Assembly (NCBI GenBank): GCA_964474045.1
Contig: CAYYRC010000001.1
Location: forward strand, 196,680-260,679
DNA length: 64,000 bases
Direction: 5' to 3'
Origin: JACJWR01 sp964474045
GTDB lineage: Bacteria; Actinomycetota; Actinomycetes; S36-B12; UBA10799
This document shows, piece after piece, positions 7,798-16,883 of the stretch. Each line of letters opens with the position of its first letter. Within the stretch, counting starts at the first letter, position 1. The notes under the pieces were generated by a model. The model was not told the origin of the DNA and did not search any database. It saw only the letters and a program-made list of their open reading frames with translations. Position numbers and translations under genes: made by a program.

Positions 7798-10578
7798 GTG
7801 TCCTCAGCGGGCGGGTTCCGGTTGGTGATCGTCGAGTCCCCGGCCAAGGCCAAGACGATTCAGCGCTACTTGGGCCCCGGGTTCCGGGTGGAGGCCAGCG
7901 TCGGCCATGTCCGGGACCTGCCCAACGGCAGCGCGCAGGTGCCTGCGGAGTACCGCGACCAGCCCTGGGGGCGTCTGGGCGTCAACGTGGAGGACGACTT
8001 CACGCCCATCTATGTGGTGGCGCCGGACAAGCGCTCGAAGGTCGCCGACCTGCGCAAGCACCTCAAGGGGGCTGACGAGCTCCTGCTCGCCACCGATGAG
8101 GACCGTGAGGGCGAGGCCATCGCCTGGCATCTGCTGGAGCTGCTCAAGCCCAAGGTCCCGGTGCGCCGCATGGTGTTCAACGAGATCACCCCGGAGGCCA
8201 TCAAGTTCGCGGCGGGACATACCCGCGAGCTTGACACCGACCTCGTTGACGCGCAGGAGACCCGACGCATCATCGACCGCCTGTACGGCTACGAGGTCTC
8301 ACCGGTGCTCTGGCGCAAGATCCGGCCGCTGCTGTCGGCGGGGCGCGTGCAGTCGGTGGCGGTGCGGCTGCTGGTGCAGCGCGAGCGGGAGCGGATCGCC
8401 TTCACGGCCGCGGAGTACTGGGGACTGGATGCGGAGCTGCTGCCGGGTCCGTTCGGAGCCTCGCTCTCGGCCATCGACGGCGTCCGCGTGGCCACCGGCA
8501 AGGACTTCGACCGCGATGGCGCGCTCAGGGGCGCCGACGTCGTTCGCCTCGACGCCCATGCGGCGAACGGGCTGGCCGACGCGCTCACGGGACAGCCCAT
8601 GCGGGTGGAGGATGTGGTCGAGAAGCCGTCCAAGCGCTCTCCCTCGGCACCGTTCACCACGTCCACGCTGCAGCAGGAGGCCTCGCGGAAGCTGCGGTGG
8701 GGCGCCCAGCGCACCATGCGCGTGGCGCAGGGGCTCTATGAGCGCGGCTACATCACCTATATGCGCACCGACTCGGTGACGCTGTCGGACACGGCTATCG
8801 CGGCAGCGCGCAGGCAGGCGGGCGAGCTGTACGGCGCGGACCATGTGGCGTCCGCTCCGCGGCGCTACAAGGGCAAGGCCAAGAACGCGCAGGAGGCGCA
8901 CGAGGCCATCCGCCCCGCCGGCGACCACTTCCGCACGCCGACGGACCTGGCCGGGGAGCTCCGCGGCGACGACTTCGCCCTCTACGACCTGATCTGGAAG
9001 CGCACGGTCGCCTCGCAGATGGCCGATGCGCGGGTGGCCACCACCACCGTTCGCATCTCGGCGGCCGCCGGTGACGGCAGGGTGTGCGAGTTCACGGCGT
9101 CCGGCACGGTCGTGCTGTTCCGGGGCTTCCTGGCCGCCTATGTGGAAGGCACCGACGACGAGGGGCCGGCGGCCGGGGGCAGTCGGGAGTCCGGGCACCT
9201 GCCGGCCCTCGCCAAGGGCGACGAGGTCACCGCGCGTGACATCGCAGCGGTCGGCCACGAGACACGCCCGCCGGCCCGGTTCACCGAGGCCAGCTTGGTG
9301 AAGGAGCTCGAAGAGCGCGGCATCGGCCGGCCGTCCACCTACGCGTCGGTGATCCAGACCATCCAGGACCGCGGCTACACCTTCAAGCGCGGTTCGGCGC
9401 TCATCCCTACGTGGCTCAGCTTCGCGGTCGTGCGGTTGCTCGAGGACCACTTCGGCGAGCTCGTGGACTATGAGTTCACCGCCCGCATGGAGGAGGTCCT
9501 CGACCTCGTCGCCGGCGGCGAGAGCCAGCGGGTGGGGGTGCTGCGCCGGTTCTACTCGGGCGGCGAGGACTTCGTCGGGCTGCACCCGATGATCAGCGGC
9601 CACGGCGACATCGACGCCCGCGAGAACGCCGCCTTCCCGATCGCCGGCACGGATGCGGTGCTGCGGGTCGGCAAGTACGGGCCCTATCTGGACTCTGGCG
9701 GCCGGCGGTTCAACGTGCCGCCCGAGTTGGCCCCCGACGAGCTCACCGCCGCCAAGGTGGCCGAGCTGGAGGCCACCCCGACTGAGCGCGAGGTGGGGAT
9801 CGCGCCGGACAGCGGGCGCCGCATCGTGGCCAAGGTGGGTCGCTACGGGCCTTTCATCACCGAGGTGCTGACCGAGGAGGAGGCCGAGCTCGGCCCGCGC
9901 AAGCGGCCGAAGCCCCGCACCGCCAGCCTGTTCAAGGACATGACCGTGGACGGCATCACGCTGGAACAGGCCCTGCCGCTGCTGGAGCTGCCGCGCACCG
10001 TGGGCGCGCACCCTGCGGACGGTGAGCCGATCACGGCCCAGAACGGCCGCTATGGCCCCTACCTGCTGCACGGCTCGGACTCCCGCTCCCTGCCGGACGA
10101 GGAGTCGATCTTCAGCATCGACCTCGACGGGGCGCTGGCGCTGTTCGCGCAGCCGAAGACGCGGGGTCGCCGGGCGGCGGATCCGGGTATCCCGGTCGGC
10201 GAGGATCCGGCGACGGGGGCGCAGATCCTGCTCAAGAACGGTCGCTTCGGGCCGTATGTCACCGACGGCGAGACCAACGCGTCGCTGCGCTCGGCAGACC
10301 AGCCGGACACCCTGACCTTGGAGCGTGCGGCCGAGCTGCTGGCCGACCGCCGCGCCGCCGGTCCGCCCAAGAAGCGGGCTGCCAAGAAGGCTGCGGCCAA
10401 GAAGGCGCCCGCTAAGAAGGCGGCGGCCAAGAAGGCTCCCGCCAAGAAGACCGCGGCCAAGGCGGCGGCGAAGAAGGCACCCGCGAAGAAGGCACCCGCG
10501 AAGAAGGCCCCCGCCAAGAAGGCCGCTGCGAAGAAGGCCGCTGCGCCCCGCGTCCCCGCCGCGGTCGGATCGGAGTAG
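7798..10578 (+). CDS. topA: DNA topoisomerase I
   Basis: A 926-residue type IA topoisomerase that relaxes negative supercoils. The Toprim start VIVESPAKAKTI is at about residues 10-21, with the metal-binding D-E-D-R-E-G-E at about 99. The active-site tyrosine lies in YITYMRTDSV (about Tyr321). Downstream are repeated topoisomerase C-terminal domains (several GRYGP-type motifs) without zinc fingers, as in actinobacteria. A Lys/Ala/Pro-rich tail occupies about residues 857-926. The GTG at 7798 is preceded by GAAGGAG with 8-nt spacing. The GTG at 7789 overlaps that RBS and is rejected. Confidence 0.97.
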   Translation: MSSAGGFRLVIVESPAKAKTIQRYLGPGFRVEASVGHVRDLPNGSAQVPAEYRDQPWGRLGVNVEDDFTPIYVVAPDKRSKVADLRKHLKGADELLLATDEDREGEAIAWHLLELLKPKVPVRRMVFNEITPEAIKFAAGHTRELDTDLVDAQETRRIIDRLYGYEVSPVLWRKIRPLLSAGRVQSVAVRLLVQRERERIAFTAAEYWGLDAELLPGPFGASLSAIDGVRVATGKDFDRDGALRGADVVRLDAHAANGLADALTGQPMRVEDVVEKPSKRSPSAPFTTSTLQQEASRKLRWGAQRTMRVAQGLYERGYITYMRTDSVTLSDTAIAAARRQAGELYGADHVASAPRRYKGKAKNAQEAHEAIRPAGDHFRTPTDLAGELRGDDFALYDLIWKRTVASQMADARVATTTVRISAAAGDGRVCEFTASGTVVLFRGFLAAYVEGTDDEGPAAGGSRESGHLPALAKGDEVTARDIAAVGHETRPPARFTEASLVKELEERGIGRPSTYASVIQTIQDRGYTFKRGSALIPTWLSFAVVRLLEDHFGELVDYEFTARMEEVLDLVAGGESQRVGVLRRFYSGGEDFVGLHPMISGHGDIDARENAAFPIAGTDAVLRVGKYGPYLDSGGRRFNVPPELAPDELTAAKVAELEATPTEREVGIAPDSGRRIVAKVGRYGPFITEVLTEEEAELGPRKRPKPRTASLFKDMTVDGITLEQALPLLELPRTVGAHPADGEPITAQNGRYGPYLLHGSDSRSLPDEESIFSIDLDGALALFAQPKTRGRRAADPGIPVGEDPATGAQILLKNGRFGPYVTDGETNASLRSADQPDTLTLERAAELLADRRAAGPPKKRAAKKAAAKKAPAKKAAAKKAPAKKTAAKAAAKKAPAKKAPAKKAPAKKAAAKKAAAPRVPAAVGSE

Positions 10579-10580
10579 CC

Positions 10581-11228
10581 GTGCCGGTCGCCCCCGTGTC
10601 TGGGAACCGAGGCGGTGGCGGGGCCTTCGTGGTGTTCGAGGGCGGCGAGGGCGCGGGCAAGTCCACCGTCATCGCCGCGGTGGCCGAGGATTTCCTGGCG
10701 GCCGGGCGGGAGGTGGTGACGACTCGTGAGCCGGGGGGGACCCCGACCGCCGAGGCCATCCGAGGCGTCCTGCTGGCCCCGGCCGACGCCCCAATGGCCG
10801 ATCGCTGTGAGGCGCTGCTGTTCGCAGCCGCGCGGGCGGATCACGTGGCCAAGGTGATCCGCCCGGCTATCGCCCGCGGCGCGCTGGTGTTGAGCGACCG
10901 GTTCGTGGACTCCTCGCTGGCCTACCAGGGCTTCGCCCGCGGGCTGGACGTGGACGAGGTGCGCGGGCTGAGCAGGTGGGCCTGCGACGGCGTCGAGCCG
11001 GATCTGACCATCGTGCTGGACCTCGACCCGCAGGTAGGGCTGGAACGGGCCCGGGACGGCAACAGGATGGAGGCCCAGGGGCTGGACTTCCACCGCGCGG
11101 TGCGTGCGGGCTTGCTGTCACTGGCCGCGCAGGCGCCGTCTCGCTACGTGGTCGTCGACGCCGCCAGACCGCTACCGGCGGTGGTGGCTGACTCGCTGGC
11201 GGCGATGGCAGGGGTGGCGTCCCCATGA
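10581..11228 (+). CDS. tmk: Thymidylate kinase
   Basis: A 215-residue kinase phosphorylating dTMP to dTDP. The P-loop is FEGGEGAGKST (about residues 19-29). The substrate-binding stretch TREPGGTPTAE and the DR motif LSDRFVDSSLAYQG are present. The lid has a shortened basic segment (RARDGNRM). It starts 2 nt after the topA stop with GTG and overlaps holB by 4 nt, giving a topA-tmk-holB operon as in other actinobacteria. Confidence 0.96.
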   Translation: MPVAPVSGNRGGGGAFVVFEGGEGAGKSTVIAAVAEDFLAAGREVVTTREPGGTPTAEAIRGVLLAPADAPMADRCEALLFAAARADHVAKVIRPAIARGALVLSDRFVDSSLAYQGFARGLDVDEVRGLSRWACDGVEPDLTIVLDLDPQVGLERARDGNRMEAQGLDFHRAVRAGLLSLAAQAPSRYVVVDAARPLPAVVADSLAAMAGVASP

Positions 11229-12391
11229 GCGTCTGGGACCGCGTCGTGGGCCAGGAGCCGGTCATCGCGGAGTTCCGCCGGGCGGTCGCCGGGGCGCCGG
11301 ACAACCGCGCCATGACCCATGCCTGGCTCGTCACCGGTCCGCCTGGATCGGGGCGCTCGGTGGCGGCGGAGGCCTTCGCCACCGCGCTGGTGTGCCCCAG
11401 CGGCGGCTGCGGCGCCTGCGACTCCTGTGCCAGCGTGGCCGCCGGCCGGCACAGCGACGTTGCTGTGGTGAAGCCCGCGGGAGTGATCATGGGCGTCGAC
11501 CAGACCCGTGCGCTGGTGTCGCGGATCGCGGTCATGCCGGGGCGCAGCGACTGGAACGTGGTCGTGATCGAGGATGCCGACCGGCTCAACGAGCACGCGG
11601 ACAACGCGCTGCTGAAGTCCCTGGAGGAACCTCCCGACCATGGCGTCTGGATCCTGTGCGCGCCCAGCGCCGACGATGTGCTGCCGACGATCCGATCCCG
11701 CTGCCGGGTGGTGCGCCTGCGCACGCCGCCGATCGACGAGGTCGCCCGCTTCCTGCGGGACTCCCTCGGCGCCGATCCCGCGCTGGCGGCCTATGCGGCT
11801 CGGTCCTCGCAGGGCCACATCGGGCGGGCCCGGGCGCTCGTCCTGGATGCCGACGCCCGCCGCCAGCATCAGGTCGTGCTGCACCTGCCGCAGCGCCTGG
11901 GGTCGGTGGCGGCCTGCCTGGCCGCCGCAGGGGACCTGGTGGCCGCCGCGCGGTCGCGCGCGGAGGCCATCGCCGATCCGCTGGACGCTGCCGAGGAGGC
12001 GGAACTGCTGCGCGCCTACGGCGACGGCGCGACCGGTGCCGGCAGCGCCCGCGGCCGCGCCGGCGCGGCGTTGAAGGAGCTTGAGCGCGATCAGCGCAAC
12101 CGCCGGCGGCGACTGGTCCGCGACGAGCTGGACCGGGTCCTGGTGGACCTGCAGGGTCTCTACCGCGACGTGCTGTCGGTGGCGGTCGGCGGGGCGGTAC
12201 CGCTGATCAACGAGGAGGCCCGGGCCGAGGTCGAGCAGCTGGCCGCGGCGACGGACGGCCCGGGGGTGCTCGAGCGCCTGGATGCTATCGCTCAGGCCCG
12301 TCGAGCCGTTGCAGCCGACGGCAGCGAGGACCTGGTGCTGGCCGAGCTCACGCTTGCCCTGCAACGCCCGAGCACCCAGCGCCGCGGCTAA
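11225..12391 (+). CDS. holB: DNA polymerase III clamp loader, delta-prime subunit
   Basis: A 388-residue AAA+ protein. The N-terminal VVGQEPVIAEF resembles the RuvB/DnaX box. The P-loop position reads TGPPGSGRS, with Arg replacing the usual Lys, which is common in delta-prime subunits that do not hydrolyse ATP. A zinc-binding Cys cluster (CPSGGCGACDSC) follows at about residue 57. The sensor region LKSLEEPPDHGVWIL is conserved. The ATG at 11225 overlaps the tmk stop. It works in the replisome, loading the beta clamp. Confidence 0.94.
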   Translation: MSVWDRVVGQEPVIAEFRRAVAGAPDNRAMTHAWLVTGPPGSGRSVAAEAFATALVCPSGGCGACDSCASVAAGRHSDVAVVKPAGVIMGVDQTRALVSRIAVMPGRSDWNVVVIEDADRLNEHADNALLKSLEEPPDHGVWILCAPSADDVLPTIRSRCRVVRLRTPPIDEVARFLRDSLGADPALAAYAARSSQGHIGRARALVLDADARRQHQVVLHLPQRLGSVAACLAAAGDLVAAARSRAEAIADPLDAAEEAELLRAYGDGATGAGSARGRAGAALKELERDQRNRRRRLVRDELDRVLVDLQGLYRDVLSVAVGGAVPLINEEARAEVEQLAAATDGPGVLERLDAIAQARRAVAADGSEDLVLAELTLALQRPSTQRRG

Positions 12392-12462
12392 CGACTTAGG
12401 CCCTGGGCGGACGGCCGGAATCGGCTCTGGGATTCGTCGGAGCCGCCGCGTACCGTAGTGCC

Positions 12463-13320
12463 ATGGGCAATCAGCAGCAGTGGTCGGACATGGTGATCCG
12501 CGCCATGAACTGGAGCCGGGACCGGGTTGAGGACGCTCGCCTGGAACGGCAGCGTCGCAACGATCCCGTGCTGATGGCCCGCGCTCAGCGGCAGGCCGCG
12601 CTCGTCCGTCGCGCCCAGGCGGAGCAGGCGCAGCTGGTGGCGAACCAGCGCCACACCAACCTGCTGCGGCGGCTGCACGCCAGGGCGACGACCGGCTTCT
12701 ACGTGGCGGCGGGATCCGCCGGGTTGGGCGCCGTCGACCTGGTCGGGGCGGCGGTTGCGGACAACCCGAACGTCGTGCCGCCCGGCGCGGGGCTGTGGTT
12801 CGTGGCCGCGGCCGTGTCCGGCCTGATCGGCGCGCGGGCCAGGGCCCGCTTGAAGGCCGGTCCGCAGCCGGTCCAGGTCGAGCTGCCACCCGTGCCGCCG
12901 CCGCTGCTCCCGCCTGGGTGCGTGGGCGCGGAGGAGGCGCAGGAGATCTACAACTGCGAGGCGCGCCTCATCGCCATGATCCCGGCGGTGGATCATCTGC
13001 TCCCCGAAGCCGGCCTCTCATTGCGCCAGACGCTGCACGCCGTGCAGCCGCGGCTGCATGGCGTGGTGGAGCGGCTGGAGGCCCTGGCCAGCATCGATGT
13101 GATGCGTGCGCCGCAGGCCGCCGAGGCTGCGGAGACGCTGCGCAGGGTGCTCGTCGGGGGAATCGAGTCCTACGACCACCTGATCAACGCCACCGCGACG
13201 CTGCTGGCGGCCCCCGATCCGCGCGGCGGCGCCACCCAGAGCCTGGCGATCGCCACCCAGGAGCTCGAGGCCTATGCCGCCGGGCTGTCGGCGGCCTCCG
13301 ACGCCTTCGATGGCCAGTGA
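12463..13320 (+). CDS. Conserved two-helix membrane protein of unknown function (PspM-like)
   Basis: A 285-residue protein. A charged, Arg/Gln-rich N-terminal region (about 1-70) is followed by two hydrophobic segments at about 75-95 and 107-125, which form a membrane hairpin. A Pro-rich linker (about 143-150) leads to a helical C-terminal domain. The layout resembles PspM, a mycobacterial envelope-stress partner of PspA, but I cannot confirm homology by eye and no pspA is in the window. The stop overlaps the start of the following hydrolase (GTGA at 13317-13320). Confidence 0.6.
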   Translation: MGNQQQWSDMVIRAMNWSRDRVEDARLERQRRNDPVLMARAQRQAALVRRAQAEQAQLVANQRHTNLLRRLHARATTGFYVAAGSAGLGAVDLVGAAVADNPNVVPPGAGLWFVAAAVSGLIGARARARLKAGPQPVQVELPPVPPPLLPPGCVGAEEAQEIYNCEARLIAMIPAVDHLLPEAGLSLRQTLHAVQPRLHGVVERLEALASIDVMRAPQAAEAAETLRRVLVGGIESYDHLINATATLLAAPDPRGGATQSLAIATQELEAYAAGLSAASDAFDGQ

Positions 13321-14846
13321 GGATCGGTGCGCTGCCGCTCACGCTGACGGCCCTGCTGGTGACGGTCGCCGGCTGCGGTCTCTCGGTGGGCGGCCCAGCG
13401 ACCGGGAGCTTCCGCACCCCGGACTCCCGCAACGCGCCGGAGGCTGCGCTGCAGCAGTTCTACGACCAGCAACTGCAGTGGCGCCAATGCGGTGACAACC
13501 AGTGCGCCAAGCTCACGGTGCCGATGGACTATGCGAACCCGACTGCCGGCACGGTTCAGCTCGCGGTGCTCAAGGTGCCGTCCACCGGCAACGGCCGCAA
13601 CGGCACGCTGGTGGTCAACCCCGGCGGGCCAGGTGGCTCGGGGGTGGAGTACGCCCAAGCCGCGGACCGGGTTCTCACCCCCGATCTGCTCAAGGCCTAC
13701 GACATCGTCGGCTTCGACCCCCGGGGCGTCGGTGCCAGCGACCCGCTGAAGTGCCTGACGGGCGCCCAGCTCGACCAGTTCCTGGCAACGGACGGCTCCC
13801 CGGACACCCCGGCCGAGACCGCGGCGATCGATAGCGAGTCCAGGGACCTCGGGGCGCGCTGCCAGGCGGCCGACGCCACGCTCGCGGCCAACATCGGATC
13901 CACGTCGGTGGTCAAGGACATGGACATCCTGCGTGCCGCCCTGGACCAGCCGCAGCTCAACTACCTCGGGTTCAGCTACGGCACCTACCTGGGCGCGCTG
14001 TATGCGGACGAGTTCGTCGGCCGCGTCGGCCGTTTCGTGTTGGACGGCGCGATCGACCCGGCGCTGAGCAACACCGAGCTCAGCCACGGGCAGGCGCTGG
14101 CCTTCGAGGTCGCCCTGCAGCGCTACCTGGACGACTGCACCACCCAGCAGTCGTCGTGTCCTCTGGGCTCCGATCCCGCGGTGGCCAAGCAGAGGCTGCT
14201 CGACCTGCTCGCAGCGATCGATGCCCAGCCGCTGCCCACCTCGGACCCCCAGCGGCCGCTGACGCAGGCACTCGCGCTGTCGGCCCTGATCTACCCCCTC
14301 TACCAGCCGTCGATGGGCTGGCCGTTGCTGACCCGCGCGATCACCGCCGCCCTCAAGGGCGATGGTGCGCCCATGCTCGAGATCGTCGACACGTTCAACG
14401 AACGGTCCGCCGACGGCACCTATGCCAACAACGGCACCGATGCGCTGTACGCGGTCAACTGCGTGGACCGCCCGGACCGCCCGGACCTGCAGCAGACCCA
14501 GCAGCTGGCCGCGACCTGGGGGCAGGAGGCGCCGGCGTTCGGGGCCTTCCTGGCATACGGCAACCTGCCCTGTAGCTACTGGCCGCTGCCAGCCACCGAC
14601 ACGCCAGCGGCCGTGCGCGCCGAGGGAGCCCCGCCGATCTTGGTCGTGGGGACCCAGTACGACCCCGCAACGCCCTACCCCTGGGCGCAGGCGCTGGCCG
14701 ACGAGTTGGCCAGCGGAGTGCTGCTGACGTGGCAGGACGGTGACGGCCACACTGCCTACAACAACGGGTCCACCTGCATCGACACCACCGTCGATGACTT
14801 CCTCGTCGACGGCGTGGTGCCCCCGGACGGCAAAGTCTGCCGCTAG
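13317..14846 (+). CDS. Secreted alpha/beta-hydrolase lipoprotein, tripeptidyl-aminopeptidase-like (S33 family)
   Basis: A 509-residue exported hydrolase. The N-terminus has a lipoprotein signal ending LLVTVAGC (lipid-modified Cys at about residue 20). The oxyanion loop NPGGPGGSG, nucleophile elbow GFSYGTYLG, the C-terminal TAP-like domain with TQYDPATPY (catalytic Asp) and GDGHTAYN (catalytic His) are all present. Streptomyces has a related peptidase downstream of holB. The likely role is trimming N-terminal peptides outside the cell. The GTG start overlaps the upstream stop. The 3' end overlaps the convergent small gene by 4 nt. Confidence 0.9.
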   Translation: MRIGALPLTLTALLVTVAGCGLSVGGPATGSFRTPDSRNAPEAALQQFYDQQLQWRQCGDNQCAKLTVPMDYANPTAGTVQLAVLKVPSTGNGRNGTLVVNPGGPGGSGVEYAQAADRVLTPDLLKAYDIVGFDPRGVGASDPLKCLTGAQLDQFLATDGSPDTPAETAAIDSESRDLGARCQAADATLAANIGSTSVVKDMDILRAALDQPQLNYLGFSYGTYLGALYADEFVGRVGRFVLDGAIDPALSNTELSHGQALAFEVALQRYLDDCTTQQSSCPLGSDPAVAKQRLLDLLAAIDAQPLPTSDPQRPLTQALALSALIYPLYQPSMGWPLLTRAITAALKGDGAPMLEIVDTFNERSADGTYANNGTDALYAVNCVDRPDRPDLQQTQQLAATWGQEAPAFGAFLAYGNLPCSYWPLPATDTPAAVRAEGAPPILVVGTQYDPATPYPWAQALADELASGVLLTWQDGDGHTAYNNGSTCIDTTVDDFLVDGVVPPDGKVCR

Positions 14847-15043
14847 CCGGACGGTGAGGCGGGCGCCGGCGATGCCGAGCTGCCCGGCTGCTCGACCGTC
14901 ACCTGCAGGAAGGGGACGTGCTGGGAGGCCCAGGGGAAGACCACCAGGAACAGCAGCGTGAGCACCGCGAGCACGGCGACGACGGCCTGGGCCGTTTTGG
15001 CGGCGGTGCCGCCGGGCAGGTTCCGCCAGAGCCAGCCGTACAT
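14843..15043 (-). CDS. Small single-pass membrane protein next to sortase
   Basis: A 66-residue protein. MYGWLWRNLPGG is followed by one membrane segment (about residues 19-41) and a Pro/Ser/Ala-rich outside tail. Its ATG overlaps the sortase stop (ATGA at 15041-15044 on the minus strand), so it is co-translated with the sortase. Similar short MYGWLWR/LPG proteins accompany class E sortases in actinobacteria; their role is unknown. The final codon overlaps the convergent hydrolase gene. Confidence 0.75.
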   Translation of the reverse strand: MYGWLWRNLPGGTAAKTAQAVVAVLAVLTLLFLVVFPWASQHVPFLQVTVEQPGSSASPAPASPSG

Positions 15044-15756
15044 CAGCCGCTCACCTTCAGTTGTGGGGCCGGTCCCGGCTTGGCCTGCGCTGTGACGAGC
15101 TCGCCCCACCAGATCCAGCGGTGGCTGTTGCCGTACTCGGGGTCGCAGGTGGTGAGTGTCACCAGCTTGGTGGGGAACGACGGGTCGTCCGGGAACGGCT
15201 TGGGGGCTACCGTCCACACCTCGTCGGGGAGCACGAGCTGCGTCTTGAACAGCCGGTAGGTGTACCAGCCGGTGGCCGTCTCCACATACACGTTGTCCCC
15301 CGCCTGTAGCTCGTCGATGTGGCGCAACGGCTCGCCGTAGGTGATCCGATGGGCGGCGACGGCGAAGTTGCCGGTCTGCCCTGGCATCGCCGAGTCGGGG
15401 TAGTGGCCGACGCCTTTGGCGAGCTCGGTCAGGGAAACGCCCTGCAGGACCGGCGTCGACTTCATGTTGTTGCCGAGTCGCGGAATCGTCATGAGGGCGA
15501 ATGCGTCCCCGATCGCCGGGGTCGGTTCCGGCGCGGGCGTGGCGGCCGCGGTCGGCGCAGCTGACGAGGCGGGCGCGGACCCGGAAGCGGTCGGGCTGGG
15601 CGAGGCTGACCAGGAACTGCGCAGCCCGTCGGCCTCGGCGGCGGCAGCCCGATGGGAAAGGAAGGTGGTCCACCAGATGGTGTAGGCGACGAAGAGCAGC
15701 AGGATCACACCGAGCGTGATCAGGACCTCGCCGAGGCCTCGGACTGCTGTGCGCAT
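15043..15756 (-). CDS. Class E sortase
   Basis: A 237-residue membrane-anchored transpeptidase. It has an N-terminal transmembrane segment (about 9-29), a Ser/Ala/Pro-rich stalk (about 47-80), then the sortase barrel. The catalytic His is in VAAHRITYG (about 135), Cys in TLTTCDP (about 204) and Arg in SHRWIWWGEL (about 214). Class E enzymes recognise LAxTG, and the gene ending at 16884 carries LATTG, so the two form a plausible enzyme-substrate pair. Confidence 0.93.
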   Translation of the reverse strand: MRTAVRGLGEVLITLGVILLLFVAYTIWWTTFLSHRAAAAEADGLRSSWSASPSPTASGSAPASSAAPTAAATPAPEPTPAIGDAFALMTIPRLGNNMKSTPVLQGVSLTELAKGVGHYPDSAMPGQTGNFAVAAHRITYGEPLRHIDELQAGDNVYVETATGWYTYRLFKTQLVLPDEVWTVAPKPFPDDPSFPTKLVTLTTCDPEYGNSHRWIWWGELVTAQAKPGPAPQLKVSG

Positions 15757-15759
15757 GGC

Positions 15760-16734
15760 CTAGGACGTGATGAAGGTGACGCCGTTGTCGGAGCTGCGAT
15801 AGATCTTCCCGGTTGCATCGACGACGGCCACGCTGCGGTCGCGCAGGGCTATGCCGACCGAACCGTCGCTCGCGGCCCCGGCGATGCAGCTCAGCTGCTG
15901 CCAGCTTGCCCCGGAGTTGAGGGAGGTGGACACGGCCAGGCCGTTGCAGCCATCGGCCTGGGCGGCGGCGAAGAGGATGTTGCCCGCCGCGGCGGCCAGC
16001 GCCCGCCCGCCAGCCAGACGACCGGTGCCGTTGAAGCCGTCGGACGTCACCTGCATGACGCTGCCCTCGCGGCAGAGGACGAAGGCCTTGCCGGGGTCGC
16101 CCGCGGCCAACGAGATGGCCGGACAGGGTGACGCCTTCACGCCCCATTCCGGGGTGATGACGAGCCCGTTGTCCTTCGGTACCAACGCGAAGATCTCGGC
16201 CAGGGGGAGTCCGCTTCCCCAGCCCTCGCCCTCCTTGGCGTAGAACTGGATGTCGGCGCACTCCGGGGCGGAGCCCACCACGTAGTCGGTCCCGTTACCC
16301 AACGTGTCCACCGCGGACACCACCTGGACGGGAAGCGCGACGTCGTTGGTGGTGCTGGTCGTCGGGTTCTGCAGCGAGGCCGCCGCGCCGCCGAATCCGC
16401 AGACGCCCGGTTTGACCGAGAACAGTGAGCCATCGGCGTTCAGCACGGTCTGCAGGGCCTGCGGAGCAGCTGCGTCCGTCCCCGCGCCCGAGGTTGCGCC
16501 GGCGGACGGCGAGCCGCCGGCCGCCGAGGCGGCCGCGCTGCCGCCCGAGACCACCGAAGTGCGCGTCACGTCGGCCGCCACCTTCGTGGCCGATCCGCTG
16601 GAGCCGGAGTTCAGCGCCATGACGATGAGCACCAGATCCAGAACGATCAGCGCAGCTAGAGCTGCGAGGCCCAACCTACGTTCGCGCACGATGAGTCCCC
16701 TCGAAACTAAGTGACTGGCGACGAATCGCCGCAT
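15760..16734 (-). CDS. Membrane-anchored extracellular protein with sialidase-like repeats
   Basis: A 324-residue protein. A basic N-terminus and one signal-anchor helix (about 23-43) are followed by a Ser/Gly/Ala linker and an outside domain. The C-terminal half contains motifs such as STSLNSGASWQQL and YRSSDNGVTF, the S-x-D-x-G-x-x-W/F pattern of BNR/sialidase beta-propeller repeats. Six or more cysteines suggest disulfides. It lies 3 nt upstream of the sortase on the same strand and is probably co-transcribed. No catalytic residues can be assigned. Confidence 0.7.
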   Translation of the reverse strand: MRRFVASHLVSRGLIVRERRLGLAALAALIVLDLVLIVMALNSGSSGSATKVAADVTRTSVVSGGSAAASAAGGSPSAGATSGAGTDAAAPQALQTVLNADGSLFSVKPGVCGFGGAAASLQNPTTSTTNDVALPVQVVSAVDTLGNGTDYVVGSAPECADIQFYAKEGEGWGSGLPLAEIFALVPKDNGLVITPEWGVKASPCPAISLAAGDPGKAFVLCREGSVMQVTSDGFNGTGRLAGGRALAAAAGNILFAAAQADGCNGLAVSTSLNSGASWQQLSCIAGAASDGSVGIALRDRSVAVVDATGKIYRSSDNGVTFITS

Positions 16735-16826
16735 CTGAGGGTCAGCCTACGCGGCGAGACGGCGCGGGAGTGCCGATATCCCCAAGGTCAGGTGACGCTT
16801 CCCTGGAACCCTCCAACCAGCTCCCA

Positions 16827-16870
16827 ACGACTGTGGGCCGCCGACCCGGAGGTCGGCGGCCCACAGTCGT
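16827..16870 (-). terminator. Perfect 20-bp hairpin terminator
   Basis: Positions 16827-16846 and 16851-16870 are exact reverse complements with a 4-nt loop (CGGA). It lies just after the stop of the LATTG surface-protein gene on the minus strand and before the next minus-strand gene. It should separate the two transcripts. Confidence 0.9.
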
Positions 16871-16883
16871 GCGTGTTGGCAGG

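Noticed and set aside
14843..16261. 472-codon minus-strand frame spanning the sortase region
   Set aside because: Only its last 66 codons (14843-15043) are a real gene. The rest is out of frame with the sortase and propeller-like genes.
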